Assembly (NCBI RefSeq): GCF_029277445.1
Contig: NZ_CP119567.1
Span: forward strand, 186,001 to 250,000
Length of the DNA: 64,000 nt
Source: Pararhizobium qamdonense
GTDB taxonomy: Bacteria; Pseudomonadota; Alphaproteobacteria; Rhizobiales; Rhizobiaceae
Direction: 5' to 3'
The notes under the pieces were generated by a model that worked only from the letters and a program-made list of their open reading frames with translations, was not told the DNA's origin and made no database searches. Below, piece by piece: positions 36,065 through 46,307 of the stretch; position 1 is the stretch's first letter; each line of letters starts with the position of its first letter. A program made the position numbers and the translations under genes.

Positions 36065-36724
36065 ATGATCGACTGGTCCGGCTACATTGGACTGATATTG
36101 CAAGGCGCGCTGGTGACCATCGAATTGACGGTCATGGGCTCCGCGCTGGCGCTGGTCATGGCGTTTGCCGCAGGGCTTGGCCGGCTGTCACGTTTTGCCG
36201 GCGTGCGCGCGCTCGCCACTGTCTATATCGAGTTCTTTCGCGGAACCTCGATCTTCGTGCAGCTGTTCTGGGCCTATTTCGTGCTGCCATTTGCCGGCAT
36301 CACGCTGACGCCCTTGCAGGCGGGTGTTCTGGCTCTGGGGCTGAATGTCGGCGCCTATGGTGCAGAGGTTGTGCGCGGGGCCGTGCGGGCCATCGGCCGC
36401 GAACAGCACGAGGCCTGCGTTGCTCTCAACCTTGGCCGCTATCACCGGATGCGGCATATCATTTTACCCCAGGCATTGCCGCTGATGCTGCCAACCTTCG
36501 GCAACAATGCCATCGAGCTATTGAAGGGCACCGCCGTCGTCTCGTTGATCTCGCTGACGGACATGACGTTTCAGGCGCAGGTGGTCAGGGCGCAGACCGG
36601 CAGCACGCTGATCCCGTTCGCGACCATTCTGATCCTCTATTTCGCCATGGCCATGGCCATTTCCGCCGGCATCCGCTGGTTGGAGCGCCGCGCGTCGCGT
36701 GGTCTTGACGGGGTGAGGGTCTGA
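36065..36724 (+). CDS. ehuC: Ectoine/hydroxyectoine ABC transporter permease
   Basis: A 219-residue His/Glu/Gln-type permease with about five membrane helices and the EAA loop (EQHEACVALNLGRYHRMRHIILPQALPLMLPTFGNN). Start ATG 36065 with AGAAGG upstream; the longer frame from 35990 has no supporting ribosome binding site. Two bases separate it from ehuD, with which it forms the membrane channel. Confidence 0.91.
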   Translation: MIDWSGYIGLILQGALVTIELTVMGSALALVMAFAAGLGRLSRFAGVRALATVYIEFFRGTSIFVQLFWAYFVLPFAGITLTPLQAGVLALGLNVGAYGAEVVRGAVRAIGREQHEACVALNLGRYHRMRHIILPQALPLMLPTFGNNAIELLKGTAVVSLISLTDMTFQAQVVRAQTGSTLIPFATILILYFAMAMAISAGIRWLERRASRGLDGVRV

Positions 36725-36726
36725 TC

Positions 36727-37389
36727 ATGGAATGGGATTGGGCATTCGTTTGGCAGATCATGCCGACCCTTCTCGAAGGGCTGAAGATCACCATCCTTGC
36801 GACCGTGCTGGGCGCGATCGTCGCCGCTGTCGTTGGCCTGGTGCTGGCGATTGCCAGACGCTCGCCCAATCGTCTTATCTCGCGGCCGGTTGGCCTTCTG
36901 GCGGATTTCATTCGCGGGACGCCGCTTCTGGTGCAGCTCTATTTCATTTTCTACGTGCTGCCGGATATCGGCATCCGCCTGTCGCCGCTGACTGCCGGTG
37001 TCATTGGTCTTGGCATCCACTACGGCACCTATGCGGCCGAGGTTTACCGGGCGGGCATCGACAATGTGCCGCGCGGCCAGTGGGAGGCAGCGCGCGCCAC
37101 CAATCTCAGCATCCGGCAGACATGGGTTCATGTCGTGCTGCCGCAGGCGATCCCGCCGATGATCCCGGCGCTCGCCAATTATTTCATCGCCATGTTCAAG
37201 GAGACGCCGCTGCTCTCGGCCATCACCGTGCTGGAACTGATGAACCAGGCAAAGAGCGTCGCCAATAGCAGCTATCGCTATATCGAGCCGATCACCATGG
37301 TCGGCGTGTTCTTCCTCGTCATCAGCCTGATCTCGGTGGTCGCGCTGCGTTTCCTGGAAGAGCGGTTTGCCCGGGTGGATGAACGATGA
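36727..37389 (+). CDS. ehuD: Ectoine/hydroxyectoine ABC transporter permease
   Basis: A 220-residue partner permease. Membrane helices begin at LKITILATVLGAIVAAVVGLVL. EAA loop GQWEAARATNLSIRQTWVHVVLPQAIPPMIPALANY and the N-terminal DFIRGTPLLVQLYFIFYVLP are typical. It overlaps eutA by 4 bases (ATGA), showing that transport and breakdown genes share one transcript. Confidence 0.92.
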   Translation: MEWDWAFVWQIMPTLLEGLKITILATVLGAIVAAVVGLVLAIARRSPNRLISRPVGLLADFIRGTPLLVQLYFIFYVLPDIGIRLSPLTAGVIGLGIHYGTYAAEVYRAGIDNVPRGQWEAARATNLSIRQTWVHVVLPQAIPPMIPALANYFIAMFKETPLLSAITVLELMNQAKSVANSSYRYIEPITMVGVFFLVISLISVVALRFLEERFARVDER

Positions 37390-38168
37390 GCAAGACGGAG
37401 ATCAAAATCCAAACGGCAAGCCGGGCGCCCCGCCTGGACGATCGCCAGCTGCCGAAACGCATCGGCCTGATCATCCTGGCGACGGACCATACGACCGAGG
37501 TCGATTTCCAGCGTATGGTCGCCAGCAACCGGATTGGCGTCTATGTCACCCGCATTCCCTATGCCAATCCGGTGACGCCGGAAAACCTGATGAAGATGCA
37601 GCCGTTGCTGAGCGCCGGCGCGGCCCTGATCCTGCCCGGCGAGACGCTCGACGTGGTCATGTATTCCTGCACGTCTGCTTCCGTCGTTATCGGCGATGCG
37701 CAGATCGAGGCTGCTGTGCAGTCTGCAAAGCCCGGTGTTCCCGTCGTCACGCCGACGGCTGCGGCTGTCAGTGGACTGAAGGCTCTCGGCGCAAAACGGA
37801 TTTCGGTACTGACACCCTATACCGCCGAAACCAGCGCGCCGATGGCGGCTTACTTCGCCGATCTTGGTTTTGAGATCGACCGCTTCACTTGCCTTGGGCT
37901 TTCCGATGACCGGGACATGGCGCGCATCCCGCATGACGAGATCGCCGCCTTTGCCGCAGAAGCCATGGCACCGGAATCCGATGCGCTCTTTATCTCCTGT
38001 ACCGCCGTTCGTGCGGCAGAGGCCGTGCCCCGGATCGAAAAAGCCCTTGGAAAGCCGGTGGTCAGCAGCAATCTGGCAACAGCCTGGGCATGCCTGCGGC
38101 TCTGCGGCGACACGGACGCGGGCCCCGAGCTTGGGCTTCTCATGAACAAGCCCTATGCGGAAGGCTGA
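37386..38168 (+). CDS. eutA: Ectoine utilization protein EutA (Asp/Glu racemase superfamily)
   Basis: A 260-residue protein of the maleate isomerase/arylmalonate decarboxylase branch. Two active-site Cys regions are visible, VMYSCTSASVVIG and LFISCTAVRAAE, plus PVVTPTAAAVSGLKALGAKRISVLTPYT. EutA-C genes are present in clusters that also use 5-hydroxyectoine, where they are thought to convert the hydroxylated intermediate; the exact step of EutA is not settled. Tightly packed between ehuD and eutB. Confidence 0.88.
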   Translation: MSKTEIKIQTASRAPRLDDRQLPKRIGLIILATDHTTEVDFQRMVASNRIGVYVTRIPYANPVTPENLMKMQPLLSAGAALILPGETLDVVMYSCTSASVVIGDAQIEAAVQSAKPGVPVVTPTAAAVSGLKALGAKRISVLTPYTAETSAPMAAYFADLGFEIDRFTCLGLSDDRDMARIPHDEIAAFAAEAMAPESDALFISCTAVRAAEAVPRIEKALGKPVVSSNLATAWACLRLCGDTDAGPELGLLMNKPYAEG

Positions 38169-38172
38169 CGGC

Positions 38173-39171
38173 ATGCAGCAACCCTTCATTTCACTGGATG
38201 ATATCCGTGCCGCCGCCGCCCGCATTTGCGGCCAAATCCTGCACACGCCGATGGCGCAATCCGCTTCCCTTGGCGAGCTGGCAGGCGTTCCCGTCCATCT
38301 CAAGCTCGAGCATCAGCAGATTACCGGCAGCTTCAAACTGCGCGGTGCCAGCAATGCGATCCTGTCGCTGACACCGGCTGAGCGAGCATCGGGCGTCGTC
38401 GCAGCCTCCACCGGCAATCACGGCCGGGCACTGGCGCATGCGGCAAAGATGCAGGGTGCGGTCGCAACGATCTGCATGTCGCGCCTGGTGCCGGAGAACA
38501 AGATTTCGGAAATCCGCAGGCTCGGAGCGGATGTCCGCATCGTCGGCAATTCGCAGGACGAAGCGCAGGATGAGGTCGATCGGCTGGTTGCGGACAAGGG
38601 CATGATCATGGTGCCGCCCTTCGATCATTCTTCGGTCATCGCCGGGCAGGGAACGCTGGGGCTTGAGATCATGGAACAGGTGCCCGAGGCGGACACGGTT
38701 CTCGTGCCGTTATCGGGAGGCGGTCTCGCCGCCGGCGTAGCTGCGGCGGTGAAGGGCCTGCGCCCAAAGACAAGAGTCATCGGGCTCACCATGGAGCGCG
38801 GGGCTGCGATGAAGGCAAGCCTTGATGCCGGGCATCCGGTTCAGGTCGAGGAACTGCCGAGCCTGGCGGATTCGCTGGGTGGCGGTATCGGACTTCACAA
38901 TGCGCTGACCTTTGCCATGTGCCGCGACCTGCTGGACGACGTTATCCTCCTCACCGAGGACGAGATCGCCGCCGGTTTACGCCACGCCTATGCCGCCGAA
39001 CGCGAGATCCTGGAAGGCGCCGGCGCGGTCGGCATCGCCGCACTTCTGTCTGGACGGGTGACATCGGCCGGCGCGATCGTCGCCATCCTGTCCGGCCGGA
39101 ATATCGATATGGGACTGCATCGCCGCATCATCAGCGGCGCATCTTTCTTGCCTGCGGAGGTTGCCGCATGA
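38173..39171 (+). CDS. eutB: Hydroxyectoine utilization dehydratase EutB
   Basis: A 332-residue PLP enzyme of the threonine dehydratase/serine racemase family. The Lys motif is HQQITGSFKLRGASNAI (about residues 45-61), ASTGNHGRALAHAAK and the Gly-rich phosphate loop PLSGGGLAAGVA follow. Believed to dehydrate the hydroxylated diaminobutyrate intermediate of hydroxyectoine breakdown. I chose ATG 38173 (GGAAGG 8 bases upstream) over 38155, which overlaps eutA. Confidence 0.88.
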   Translation: MQQPFISLDDIRAAAARICGQILHTPMAQSASLGELAGVPVHLKLEHQQITGSFKLRGASNAILSLTPAERASGVVAASTGNHGRALAHAAKMQGAVATICMSRLVPENKISEIRRLGADVRIVGNSQDEAQDEVDRLVADKGMIMVPPFDHSSVIAGQGTLGLEIMEQVPEADTVLVPLSGGGLAAGVAAAVKGLRPKTRVIGLTMERGAAMKASLDAGHPVQVEELPSLADSLGGGIGLHNALTFAMCRDLLDDVILLTEDEIAAGLRHAYAAEREILEGAGAVGIAALLSGRVTSAGAIVAILSGRNIDMGLHRRIISGASFLPAEVAA

Positions 39172-40160
39172 GCCGGATGATCATTCTGACGGAAGCGGAT
39201 CTGCGATCCGTCGTGACACTGGATATGGATGCCATAACCTGCGTGGAAGATGCCTTCCGGGCGCTTGCGACCAAGGATGTGGCGATGCCGCCGATCCTTA
39301 GGCTCGACATTCCCGAGCATCGCGGCGAAGTGGATGTGAAGACCGCCTATGTGCCCGGCCTTGATGGCTTTGCCATCAAGATCAGCCCCGGCTTCTTCAA
39401 CAATCCGTCGATCGGCCTTCCCAGCACCAATGGCATGATGGTCCTTCTTTCGGCAAAAACAGGCCTCGTGCAGGCGCTGCTGCTCGACAATGGATATCTG
39501 ACCGATGTGCGCACTGCCGCAGCCGGCGCCGTCGCGGCCAAATACTTGTCGAGGCCGGACGCGCAGGTTGCCGCGATCTTCGGTGCCGGCGTGCAGGCCC
39601 GGCTGCAATTGCAGGCGCTGACCTTGGTGCGGCCGATCCGGGAAGCCCGGATCTGGGCGCGCGACCGGGCGAAGGCCGAAACAACGGCTGCCGACCTGAC
39701 CGGCGCGCTGGGCATCAGGGTTGTCGCAATGGCCGATCCGCATCAGGCCATGTCCGGAGCCGATATTGCCGTCACCACGACACCGTCTGAAACGCCGATC
39801 CTGAAAGCCGGATGGCTGGAAGCCGGCCAGCACATCACGGCAATGGGATCGGATGCCGAACACAAGAACGAGATCGACCCGGCGGCCATTGCCGCATCCG
39901 GTCTCTATGTTGCCGATCGTCTCACGCAGACCCGGCTGCTCGGTGAATTGCACCATGCCATCAAAACCGGTGTTGTCCCGGCGGCTGCGGATTTTCCCGA
40001 GCTTGGGCAGATCATCGCCGGCCTCAAGCCGGGACGCACCGCAACCAGCCAAGTCACCATCGCCGATCTCACCGGGACCGGCATTCAGGACACGGCCATC
40101 GCAACACTCGCCTTCGCTCGTGCCGGCCTTGCCGGCGCGGGCACGCCATTTGAAAGTTGA
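39168..40160 (+). CDS. eutC: Ectoine utilization protein EutC (ornithine cyclodeaminase/mu-crystallin family)
   Basis: A 330-residue NAD(P)-binding protein. MNGMMVLLSAKTGLVQALLLDNGYLTDVRTAAAGA-type motifs are the OCD/mu-crystallin signature, and AIFGAGVQARLQLQAL is the dinucleotide fold. It probably acts with EutB as a reductase/deaminase in hydroxyectoine use. The start overlaps eutB by 4 bases; an earlier in-frame start lies inside eutB and is rejected. Confidence 0.88.
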   Translation: MSRMIILTEADLRSVVTLDMDAITCVEDAFRALATKDVAMPPILRLDIPEHRGEVDVKTAYVPGLDGFAIKISPGFFNNPSIGLPSTNGMMVLLSAKTGLVQALLLDNGYLTDVRTAAAGAVAAKYLSRPDAQVAAIFGAGVQARLQLQALTLVRPIREARIWARDRAKAETTAADLTGALGIRVVAMADPHQAMSGADIAVTTTPSETPILKAGWLEAGQHITAMGSDAEHKNEIDPAAIAASGLYVADRLTQTRLLGELHHAIKTGVVPAAADFPELGQIIAGLKPGRTATSQVTIADLTGTGIQDTAIATLAFARAGLAGAGTPFES

Positions 40161-40192
40161 GACCGGCAAAGACCGGAGAATGTGGGAGAAAC

Positions 40193-41374
40193 ATGACCCA
40201 ACCGAACCTCAAATTTTCCCTTGGGGAATATGAAACGCGGCTCGCCAAGACGCGCAAGGCCATGGAGGCCAAGGGCATCGACCTTTTGATCTGCAGCGAC
40301 CCCTCCAATATGGCATGGCTGACCGGTTATGACGGCTGGTCGTTCTATGTGCATCAGGCGGTCATCGTTCCTCCGGACGGAGAGCCGGTCTGGTACGGCC
40401 GCGGGCAGGACGCCAATGGCGCCAAGCTGACGGCCTATCTGAAGCATGAGAATATCATCGGTTATCCCGACCACTATGTGCAATCGACCGAACGCCATCC
40501 GATGGATTATCTGTCGGCCAAGCTGACCGAGCGCGGCTATGAGCGGCTGACCATCGGCGTCGAGATGGACAATTACTGGTTTTCGGCGGCCGCCTTCGCC
40601 GCCCTGGTCAAGCATCTGCCAAACGCCCGCTTCGTCGATGCAACGGCACTTGTGAATTGGCAGCGCGCCGTGAAGAGCGAGACCGAGATCAAATATATGC
40701 GCAATGCCGCCCGCATCGTGGAAGGCATGCACCAGCGCATCTTCGACAAGATCGAGATCGGCATGCGCAAATGCGATCTGGTCGCTGAAATCTACGATGC
40801 CGGAACGCGCGGCGTCGATGGTATCGGCGGCGACTATCCCGCAATCGTGCCGCTTCTGCCATCCGGCGTCGATGCGTCTGCGCCCCATCTCACCTGGGAT
40901 GACAAACCGATGAAGCGCGGCGAGGGCACCTTCTTCGAGATCGCCGGCTGCTACAACCGTTACCATGTGCCGTTGTCGCGGACCGTCTTTCTCGGCAAAC
41001 CGACGCAGGACTTTCTCGATGCGGAAAAGGCAACGCTCGAAGGCATGGAGGCCGGACTTGCAGCCGCAAAGCCTGGCAATACCTGCGAGGACATCGCCAA
41101 TGGCTTCTTCGCAGTCCTGAAGAAATACGGCATCGTCAAGGACAACCGCACCGGCTACGGCATCGGTATTTCCTATCCGCCGGATTGGGGCGAGCGCACC
41201 ATGAGCCTGCGTCCCGGCGACCGCACCGAGCTGAAACCGGGCATGACCTTTCATTTCATGACAGGGCTGTGGCTGGAAACGATGGGGCTCGAGATCACCG
41301 AGAGCATCCTGATCACGGACACCGGCGTCGAATGCCTTGCCAACGTTCCGCGCAAGCTGTTCGTCAAGGATTGA
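40193..41374 (+). CDS. doeA: Ectoine hydrolase
   Basis: A 393-residue member of the creatinase/M24 peptidase fold (pita-bread). The N-terminal domain has MAWLTGYDGWSFYVHQAVIV. The C-terminal catalytic domain has GDYPAIVPLLPSGVDASAPHLTWDD, GTFFEIAGCYNRYHVPLSRTVF and GIGISYPPDWGE. It opens ectoine to N-acetyl-diaminobutyrate and related isomers (also named EutD). Start ATG 40193 with GGGAGAAAC upstream, 32 bases after eutC. Confidence 0.92.
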   Translation: MTQPNLKFSLGEYETRLAKTRKAMEAKGIDLLICSDPSNMAWLTGYDGWSFYVHQAVIVPPDGEPVWYGRGQDANGAKLTAYLKHENIIGYPDHYVQSTERHPMDYLSAKLTERGYERLTIGVEMDNYWFSAAAFAALVKHLPNARFVDATALVNWQRAVKSETEIKYMRNAARIVEGMHQRIFDKIEIGMRKCDLVAEIYDAGTRGVDGIGGDYPAIVPLLPSGVDASAPHLTWDDKPMKRGEGTFFEIAGCYNRYHVPLSRTVFLGKPTQDFLDAEKATLEGMEAGLAAAKPGNTCEDIANGFFAVLKKYGIVKDNRTGYGIGISYPPDWGERTMSLRPGDRTELKPGMTFHFMTGLWLETMGLEITESILITDTGVECLANVPRKLFVKD

Positions 41375-41380
41375 GTGGTC

Positions 41381-42385
41381 ATGAACGATACCGGACTGCG
41401 CCCATCCCCCATCACGCCGACGGTCGATTTTTCGGCCGTTGGCGTCCAGCATGGTTTCCTGCGTCTCCCCTATAGCCGCGACGATTCGGCCTGGGGTTCG
41501 GTGATGATCCCGGTCACGGTCATCAAGAACGGGGAGGGGCCGACGGCCCTTCTCACCGGCGGCAATCATGGCGACGAATATGAGGGCCCGATTGCCCTGT
41601 TTGATCTTGCGCAGACATTGCAGGCGCAGGATGTGCAGGGACGCGTCATCATTGTTCCGGCGATGAACTATCCCGCGTTCCTGGCAGGCACGCGGACATC
41701 GCCGATCGACAAGGGCAATCTCAACCGGAGCTTTCCCGGCAGGCCCGATGGTACCGTGACCCAGAAGATCGCCGATTATTTCCAGCGCGAACTTCTGCCC
41801 CTTGCCGATATCGTGCTGGATTTCCACTCCGGCGGCAGGACGCTGGACTTTCTGCCGTTCTGTGCCGCGCATGTCCTGTCCGACAAGAAGCAGGAGGCGC
41901 GCTCCTTCGAACTCGTCGAGGCGTTTTCCGCACCCTATTCCATGCGGATGCTGGAGATCGATGCCGTCGGGATGTACGACACCGCAGCGGAAGAGATGGG
42001 CAAGATCTTCATCACCACCGAATTGGGTGGCGGCGGCACCGCAACGGCCAAAAGTGCAGGGATTGCCAAGCGCGGCGTCCGCAACGTTTTGGCAAAGGCA
42101 GGCATCCTGAAAGTTTCAGCCGAGGTGGCGCCGACCCAGTGGCTCGACATGCCGGATGGCGACTGCTTCTGTTTTGCCGAAGACGCCGGTCTTGTCGAGC
42201 CATGTTTTGATCTGGGCGATGCCGTCAAAAAAGGCGAGGCCGTCGCGCTCATCCATGCTGTCGGGCGCACCGGCCAGCGGCCGGTGGAAATCCGTGCCAA
42301 GATGGACGGCCTCCTTTGCGCACGCCATTTTCCCGGCCTCGTCAAGCCCGGCGACTGCGTCGCGGTCTTTGCGGTGACTGTCTGA
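41381..42385 (+). CDS. doeB: N-acetyl-L-2,4-diaminobutyrate deacetylase
   Basis: A 334-residue zinc enzyme of the succinylglutamate desuccinylase/aspartoacylase family. Zn ligands lie in LLTGGNHGDEYEGPIAL (His/Glu) and VLDFHSGGRTL (His); NLNRSFPGRPDGT carries the substrate Arg. It releases acetate and gives diaminobutyrate for DoeD (also named EutE). Six bases after doeA; last gene of the plus-strand ectoine operon. Confidence 0.92.
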   Translation: MNDTGLRPSPITPTVDFSAVGVQHGFLRLPYSRDDSAWGSVMIPVTVIKNGEGPTALLTGGNHGDEYEGPIALFDLAQTLQAQDVQGRVIIVPAMNYPAFLAGTRTSPIDKGNLNRSFPGRPDGTVTQKIADYFQRELLPLADIVLDFHSGGRTLDFLPFCAAHVLSDKKQEARSFELVEAFSAPYSMRMLEIDAVGMYDTAAEEMGKIFITTELGGGGTATAKSAGIAKRGVRNVLAKAGILKVSAEVAPTQWLDMPDGDCFCFAEDAGLVEPCFDLGDAVKKGEAVALIHAVGRTGQRPVEIRAKMDGLLCARHFPGLVKPGDCVAVFAVTV

Positions 42386-42403
42386 GGCGGCTTTGTCGCC
42401 GCC
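42386..42403 (+). terminator. Hairpin at the end of the ectoine operon
   Basis: GGCGGC/GCCGCC with a 6-base loop, starting at the doeB stop, between convergent genes. No U-tract, so its strength is uncertain. Confidence 0.5.
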
Positions 42404-42433
42404 CTGGCCAACTTCCCGCTGTGACGTGCCGAT

Positions 42434-43555
42434 TTAACCTTCGCCGACGGTGATCCAGCTCTTTTCATCAAACGACCGTGCCATGGCATGCACGGTCTGC
42501 TCGATGCGCAGGCCCTGCTTGAAGTCGATCGCCGAAAAGGGTTCGCCCGCGATGGCGCGAATCAGTTCGTGGCATTCGATGATTTTCAAGTCGTTGAAGC
42601 CGAGGCCATGCCCCGGTGCAGGAATGAACTGGCCGTAGGGTGCATGGACAGGTGCCGTCAGGATGCGCTGAAAACCCTGTTGCGTGGCATTGCCGCCGGA
42701 CTGGTAGAGTTCGAACTCGTTCATGCGTTCCTGGTCGTAAAGGATCGAGCCCTTGGACCCGAAGATCTGTAGCGCGATGCGGCCTTTCCGGCCCCAGGCG
42801 GCGCGGTTTGCCATGAGCACGGCCGAAATGCCGTGGTCGAGCCGCATCAGGATGCTGGCACCATCATGGTTTTCCACCGCGCGGCGGCCACCATCCGGCA
42901 AGGGGCGGTCGGCATAGGGTTTTGCCATGTCGGTCACGACGGAGCGGACATGGCCGAAGAGATACCAGATCAATGACAGCGGATGCACCGCGAAATCATC
43001 CAGTGCGCCATAGCCTGCCGAACGCTCGCTCTTCCAGTAAAAGGCCGCCTCGGGATCGGCCATGAAATCCTCGTCCATCTCGGCGCGGACATGGTTGACG
43101 GTGCCGATCGCGCCGTTATCGATCAGCGTCTTCATCTGGCGCAGGATCGGGTTCTGAATATAGTTGTAGCCCATGATGGCAATTCTGCCGGAAGCTTCAA
43201 CTGCTCTGAGCATGCGCTCAGCATCGGCAAAGCCCGGCGACATCGGCTTTTCGCACCAGACATGTTTGCCGGCTTCAAGGGCTGCAATGGCCATTTCAGC
43301 GTGAAACTGGTTGGGCGTGGTGACGGAGACGACATCGACCTCCGGATCGTCGATTAGGCGGCGCCAGTCTGCCGTTGCCTTTTCAAAGCCGAACTCATCG
43401 GCGCGCACGCTTGCAAGTTCCGCATTGGCTTCCGCCAGATGAACCAGGCGCGGGCGGGCCACGTCGCCGAAGACGGTTTTGACCGCATTCCAGGCCAGCG
43501 CGTGGCACTTGCCCATATATCCCGTACCGATCAAGCCGACGCCCAATGGTTTCAT
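42434..43555 (-). CDS. Gfo/Idh/MocA-family dehydrogenase (mocA-like)
   Basis: A 373-residue NAD(P)-dependent oxidoreductase. The Rossmann motif GLIGTGYMGKCHALAW is at residues about 7-22, WCEKPMSPGFADAERML holds the catalytic EKP Lys, and GALDDFAVHPLSLIWYL has the active-site Asp/His. Family members oxidise inositols, inosamines or sugars. It is the last gene of a minus-strand operon with a ribose-type importer, an IolI-like isomerase and a LacI regulator, next to mocDEF-like genes. MocA of the rhizopine pathway is the founding member of this subfamily name, so an inositol or inosamine substrate is inferred. Confidence 0.85.
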   Translation of the reverse strand: MKPLGVGLIGTGYMGKCHALAWNAVKTVFGDVARPRLVHLAEANAELASVRADEFGFEKATADWRRLIDDPEVDVVSVTTPNQFHAEMAIAALEAGKHVWCEKPMSPGFADAERMLRAVEASGRIAIMGYNYIQNPILRQMKTLIDNGAIGTVNHVRAEMDEDFMADPEAAFYWKSERSAGYGALDDFAVHPLSLIWYLFGHVRSVVTDMAKPYADRPLPDGGRRAVENHDGASILMRLDHGISAVLMANRAAWGRKGRIALQIFGSKGSILYDQERMNEFELYQSGGNATQQGFQRILTAPVHAPYGQFIPAPGHGLGFNDLKIIECHELIRAIAGEPFSAIDFKQGLRIEQTVHAMARSFDEKSWITVGEG

Positions 43556-43588
43556 GTCGATTATCCTTACCGATTATCCTGCAGCCCG

Positions 43589-44614
43589 TCAGACCGTCTT
43601 GCGCTTTTTCTGTCTGTAGACATCGACGACGACAGCAGCGACGATAATCATGCCTTTGACGATTTCCTGGTAATAGGCATCCACCCGCAGGAAGGTAAAT
43701 CCGGAGGTCATCACGCCAAGGATGACCGTGCCGATAACCGTCCCGGTGATGCGGCCGACGCCGCCGGCAAGCGACGTGCCGCCGATCACGGTGGCTGCGA
43801 TCGCGTCCAATTCGTACATGACGCCCATGCCGGCCTGTGCGGTCTGGGCACGCGCCGCAGTGACGACGCCGGCAAGGCCCGCAAGCATGCCGGCAATTGC
43901 ATAGACCTTGATCAGATGCGCCTCGACATTGATGCCGGAAACACGGGCAGCCTGGACATTGGCGCCGATTGCATAGGTGAATTTGCCGTAGCGGGTGTAG
44001 CGCAAGGCAATATGGAAGATGAGGGCGACGACGAGGAAGACGATGACCGGCCAGATGCCCGTGCCGATGAAGTTGAACTGGTCCGTCAGACCGGAAACCG
44101 GCTGGCCCTTGGTGTACCATTTCGAGAGGCCGCGCGCAGAAACCATCATGCCCAGCGTCGCGATGAAGGGGGGTATCTTCGTCTTGGCGATCAGCCAGCC
44201 GTTGATCAACCCGGCAAGCAGGCCGACACAGAGCCCCAGGCCGATCGGCACGATGGCCGGCAGGTCGGTCAGGGCCGGATAAAGCGCACGCGGCCAGGTC
44301 GAAGCCTGGGCGACGCTTGCGGCAATCATTGCCGTGACGCCGACAACGGAGCCGGAGGAAAGATCGATGCCACCGGTGATGATCACCTGCGTGACGCCAA
44401 CGGCGATGATGCCGATGACGGCCACCTGCAGGATCATGATCGTCAGCCGCTGGGTGTTCATCAGGAAGCTCTGGCCGATGAAGATCCAGCCAAGCACCTC
44501 GTAAACCAGCGCGATGCCGATCAGCACCAGGAAGATGTTGAATTCCGGCGGGATGCGCCGCTTGCTGGCCGGCGACGATGCCGTTGCGGCCGAGGCTTCA
44601 ATCTTGGTGCTCAT
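43589..44614 (-). CDS. Sugar ABC transporter permease (ribose type)
   Basis: A 341-residue RbsC-family permease with 8-10 membrane helices. Typical stretches are [56 protein letters not shown] and [20 protein letters not shown]. Start ATG 44614 after a purine-rich ribosome binding site (GGGAGGAC). It lies 37 bases after the ATPase gene. The substrate is set by the binding protein at 46341. Confidence 0.92.
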   Translation of the reverse strand: MSTKIEASAATASSPASKRRIPPEFNIFLVLIGIALVYEVLGWIFIGQSFLMNTQRLTIMILQVAVIGIIAVGVTQVIITGGIDLSSGSVVGVTAMIAASVAQASTWPRALYPALTDLPAIVPIGLGLCVGLLAGLINGWLIAKTKIPPFIATLGMMVSARGLSKWYTKGQPVSGLTDQFNFIGTGIWPVIVFLVVALIFHIALRYTRYGKFTYAIGANVQAARVSGINVEAHLIKVYAIAGMLAGLAGVVTAARAQTAQAGMGVMYELDAIAATVIGGTSLAGGVGRITGTVIGTVILGVMTSGFTFLRVDAYYQEIVKGMIIVAAVVVDVYRQKKRKTV

Positions 44615-44651
44615 GTCTGTCCTCCCTGATGGTATTTCTAAAAGCGCGCCA

Positions 44652-46190
44652 TCACTGCGCTGCAAGTTCCATGACCTTGACCTGGGTCGCTTCCGCCCGG
44701 TCAAGGAAGCCTGTGACCCGGCCCTCATGCATCACCATGACGCGGTCGCTCATGCCGAGAACCTCCGGCATTTCCGAGGAGATCATGATGACGGCAACGC
44801 CGTCGCGGGCGAGTTCCGTCACCAGCCGGTGAATTTCCGCCTTGGCGCCGACATCGATGCCGCGCGTCGGCTCGTCCAGAATGAGGATGCGCGGATTGGT
44901 CAAAAGCCAACGGCCGATCAATGCCTTCTGCTGGTTGCCGCCCGAGAGGTTCTCGATGCGCTCCTGCAGGTTCGGGGTCTTGACCCGCAGCTTGCGCGCC
45001 ATCTCCTCGCATTGTGCCGACACGGCCTTCTGATCGACAAAGCCCATCTTGACGAACTTGTCCTGCAACACGGCGATCTGCATGTTTTCCAGCACATCGA
45101 GGATCAGCAGACAGCCGGTATCCTTGCGGTCTTCAGTGAGGAAGGCCATGCGGTTGCGGATCGCTTCCGTCGGCGAACCGATCTTTACCGGCTTGCCGTT
45201 GATCTCGATCGATCCCCAGCTTGCCGGCGTCACGCCGAACAATGTTTCCGCCACATTCGAGCGGCCGGAACCCACAAGACCGGCAACGCCCAGGATTTCG
45301 CCGGCGCGCACGTCGAAGGATACGTCGTGGAAGACGTCTTTCAGGCAGAGGTCTTTCACCGACAGCACGACATCGCCGATCGGCACCTCTTCCTTGGGGA
45401 ACATCTGGGTGATTTCGCGGCCGACCATCATCTTGATGATGTCGTCGCGGGTCACGTCGGTGGAGGCGTGCGTGCCGATATATTTGCCGTCACGAAACAC
45501 CGAGAATTCGTCGGCGATCTCGAACAGCTCGTTCATCTTGTGGGTGATGTAGACGATGCCGATGCCCTGGCTGCGCAGGTCGCGGATGATGGTGAAGAGA
45601 TGGGCGACTTCGCGCTCGGTCAGCGCCGATGTCGGCTCGTCCATGATCAGAACATCGGATTCGTAGGACACGGCCTTGGCGATCTCGACCATCTGGCGAT
45701 TGGCGATCGAAAGGTCGCGCACTTCCGCCTGCGGATCGAGCGCGATGTTCAGCCGCATGAAAAGGTCAGCCGTCTTGCGGTTCATTTCGCCATGATCGAC
45801 AAAACCCAGCCGGGTGAGGGGCTCGCGGCGGATCCAGATATTTTCGGCGACCGTCATGAAGGGCATCAGGTTGAGTTCCTGATGGATCATGGCGATCCCG
45901 TTTTCGAGCGCATCCAGCGGTGATTTCAACCGGATATCGACACCCTTGAATTTTACCTCGCCCTTGTCAGGCGTGTAGATGCCGGCGAGGATCTTCATCA
46001 AGGTGGATTTGCCAGCGCCGTTTTCCCCCATCAGCGCATGCACCGTGCCGCGCTTCAACCGGAACGAAACGTCATCCAGCGCCACGACGCCCGGAAATTC
46101 CTTGCGTACGCCTTCGACAGCGAGAAGATATTCGGCATTGGGCACGGCGCCACTGGCACGTACGGCTGCCATCGTTGTCGGACTGACCAT
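44652..46190 (-). CDS. Sugar ABC transporter ATP-binding protein (ribose type)
   Basis: A 512-residue double ATPase of the RbsA/MglA type. The first half has Walker [11 protein letters not shown], signature [15 protein letters not shown] and Walker [12 protein letters not shown]. The second half has a degenerate Walker A ([15 protein letters not shown]), signature [15 protein letters not shown] and Walker [17 protein letters not shown]. Ribosome binding site GGGAGG about 10 bases before the ATG. The hairpin at 46308-46331 separates it from the binding-protein gene. Confidence 0.94.
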   Translation of the reverse strand: MVSPTTMAAVRASGAVPNAEYLLAVEGVRKEFPGVVALDDVSFRLKRGTVHALMGENGAGKSTLMKILAGIYTPDKGEVKFKGVDIRLKSPLDALENGIAMIHQELNLMPFMTVAENIWIRREPLTRLGFVDHGEMNRKTADLFMRLNIALDPQAEVRDLSIANRQMVEIAKAVSYESDVLIMDEPTSALTEREVAHLFTIIRDLRSQGIGIVYITHKMNELFEIADEFSVFRDGKYIGTHASTDVTRDDIIKMMVGREITQMFPKEEVPIGDVVLSVKDLCLKDVFHDVSFDVRAGEILGVAGLVGSGRSNVAETLFGVTPASWGSIEINGKPVKIGSPTEAIRNRMAFLTEDRKDTGCLLILDVLENMQIAVLQDKFVKMGFVDQKAVSAQCEEMARKLRVKTPNLQERIENLSGGNQQKALIGRWLLTNPRILILDEPTRGIDVGAKAEIHRLVTELARDGVAVIMISSEMPEVLGMSDRVMVMHEGRVTGFLDRAEATQVKVMELAAQ

Positions 46191-46307
46191 GTAGTGATGC
46201 CTCCCTGTCGCCTTGTCTGGCCGGGACCTGCGCCTTTAAGCGGCGCGGTCTCTTCATAGGTTTCGCTGTGCTGCGCAATGCGCCCGTCATCAACGAGACC
46301 GGGCAGT

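Noticed and set aside
40085-41872. A 595-codon open frame on the minus strand over doeA and doeB
   Set aside because: Shadow of two well-recognised genes in an operon with tight spacing.
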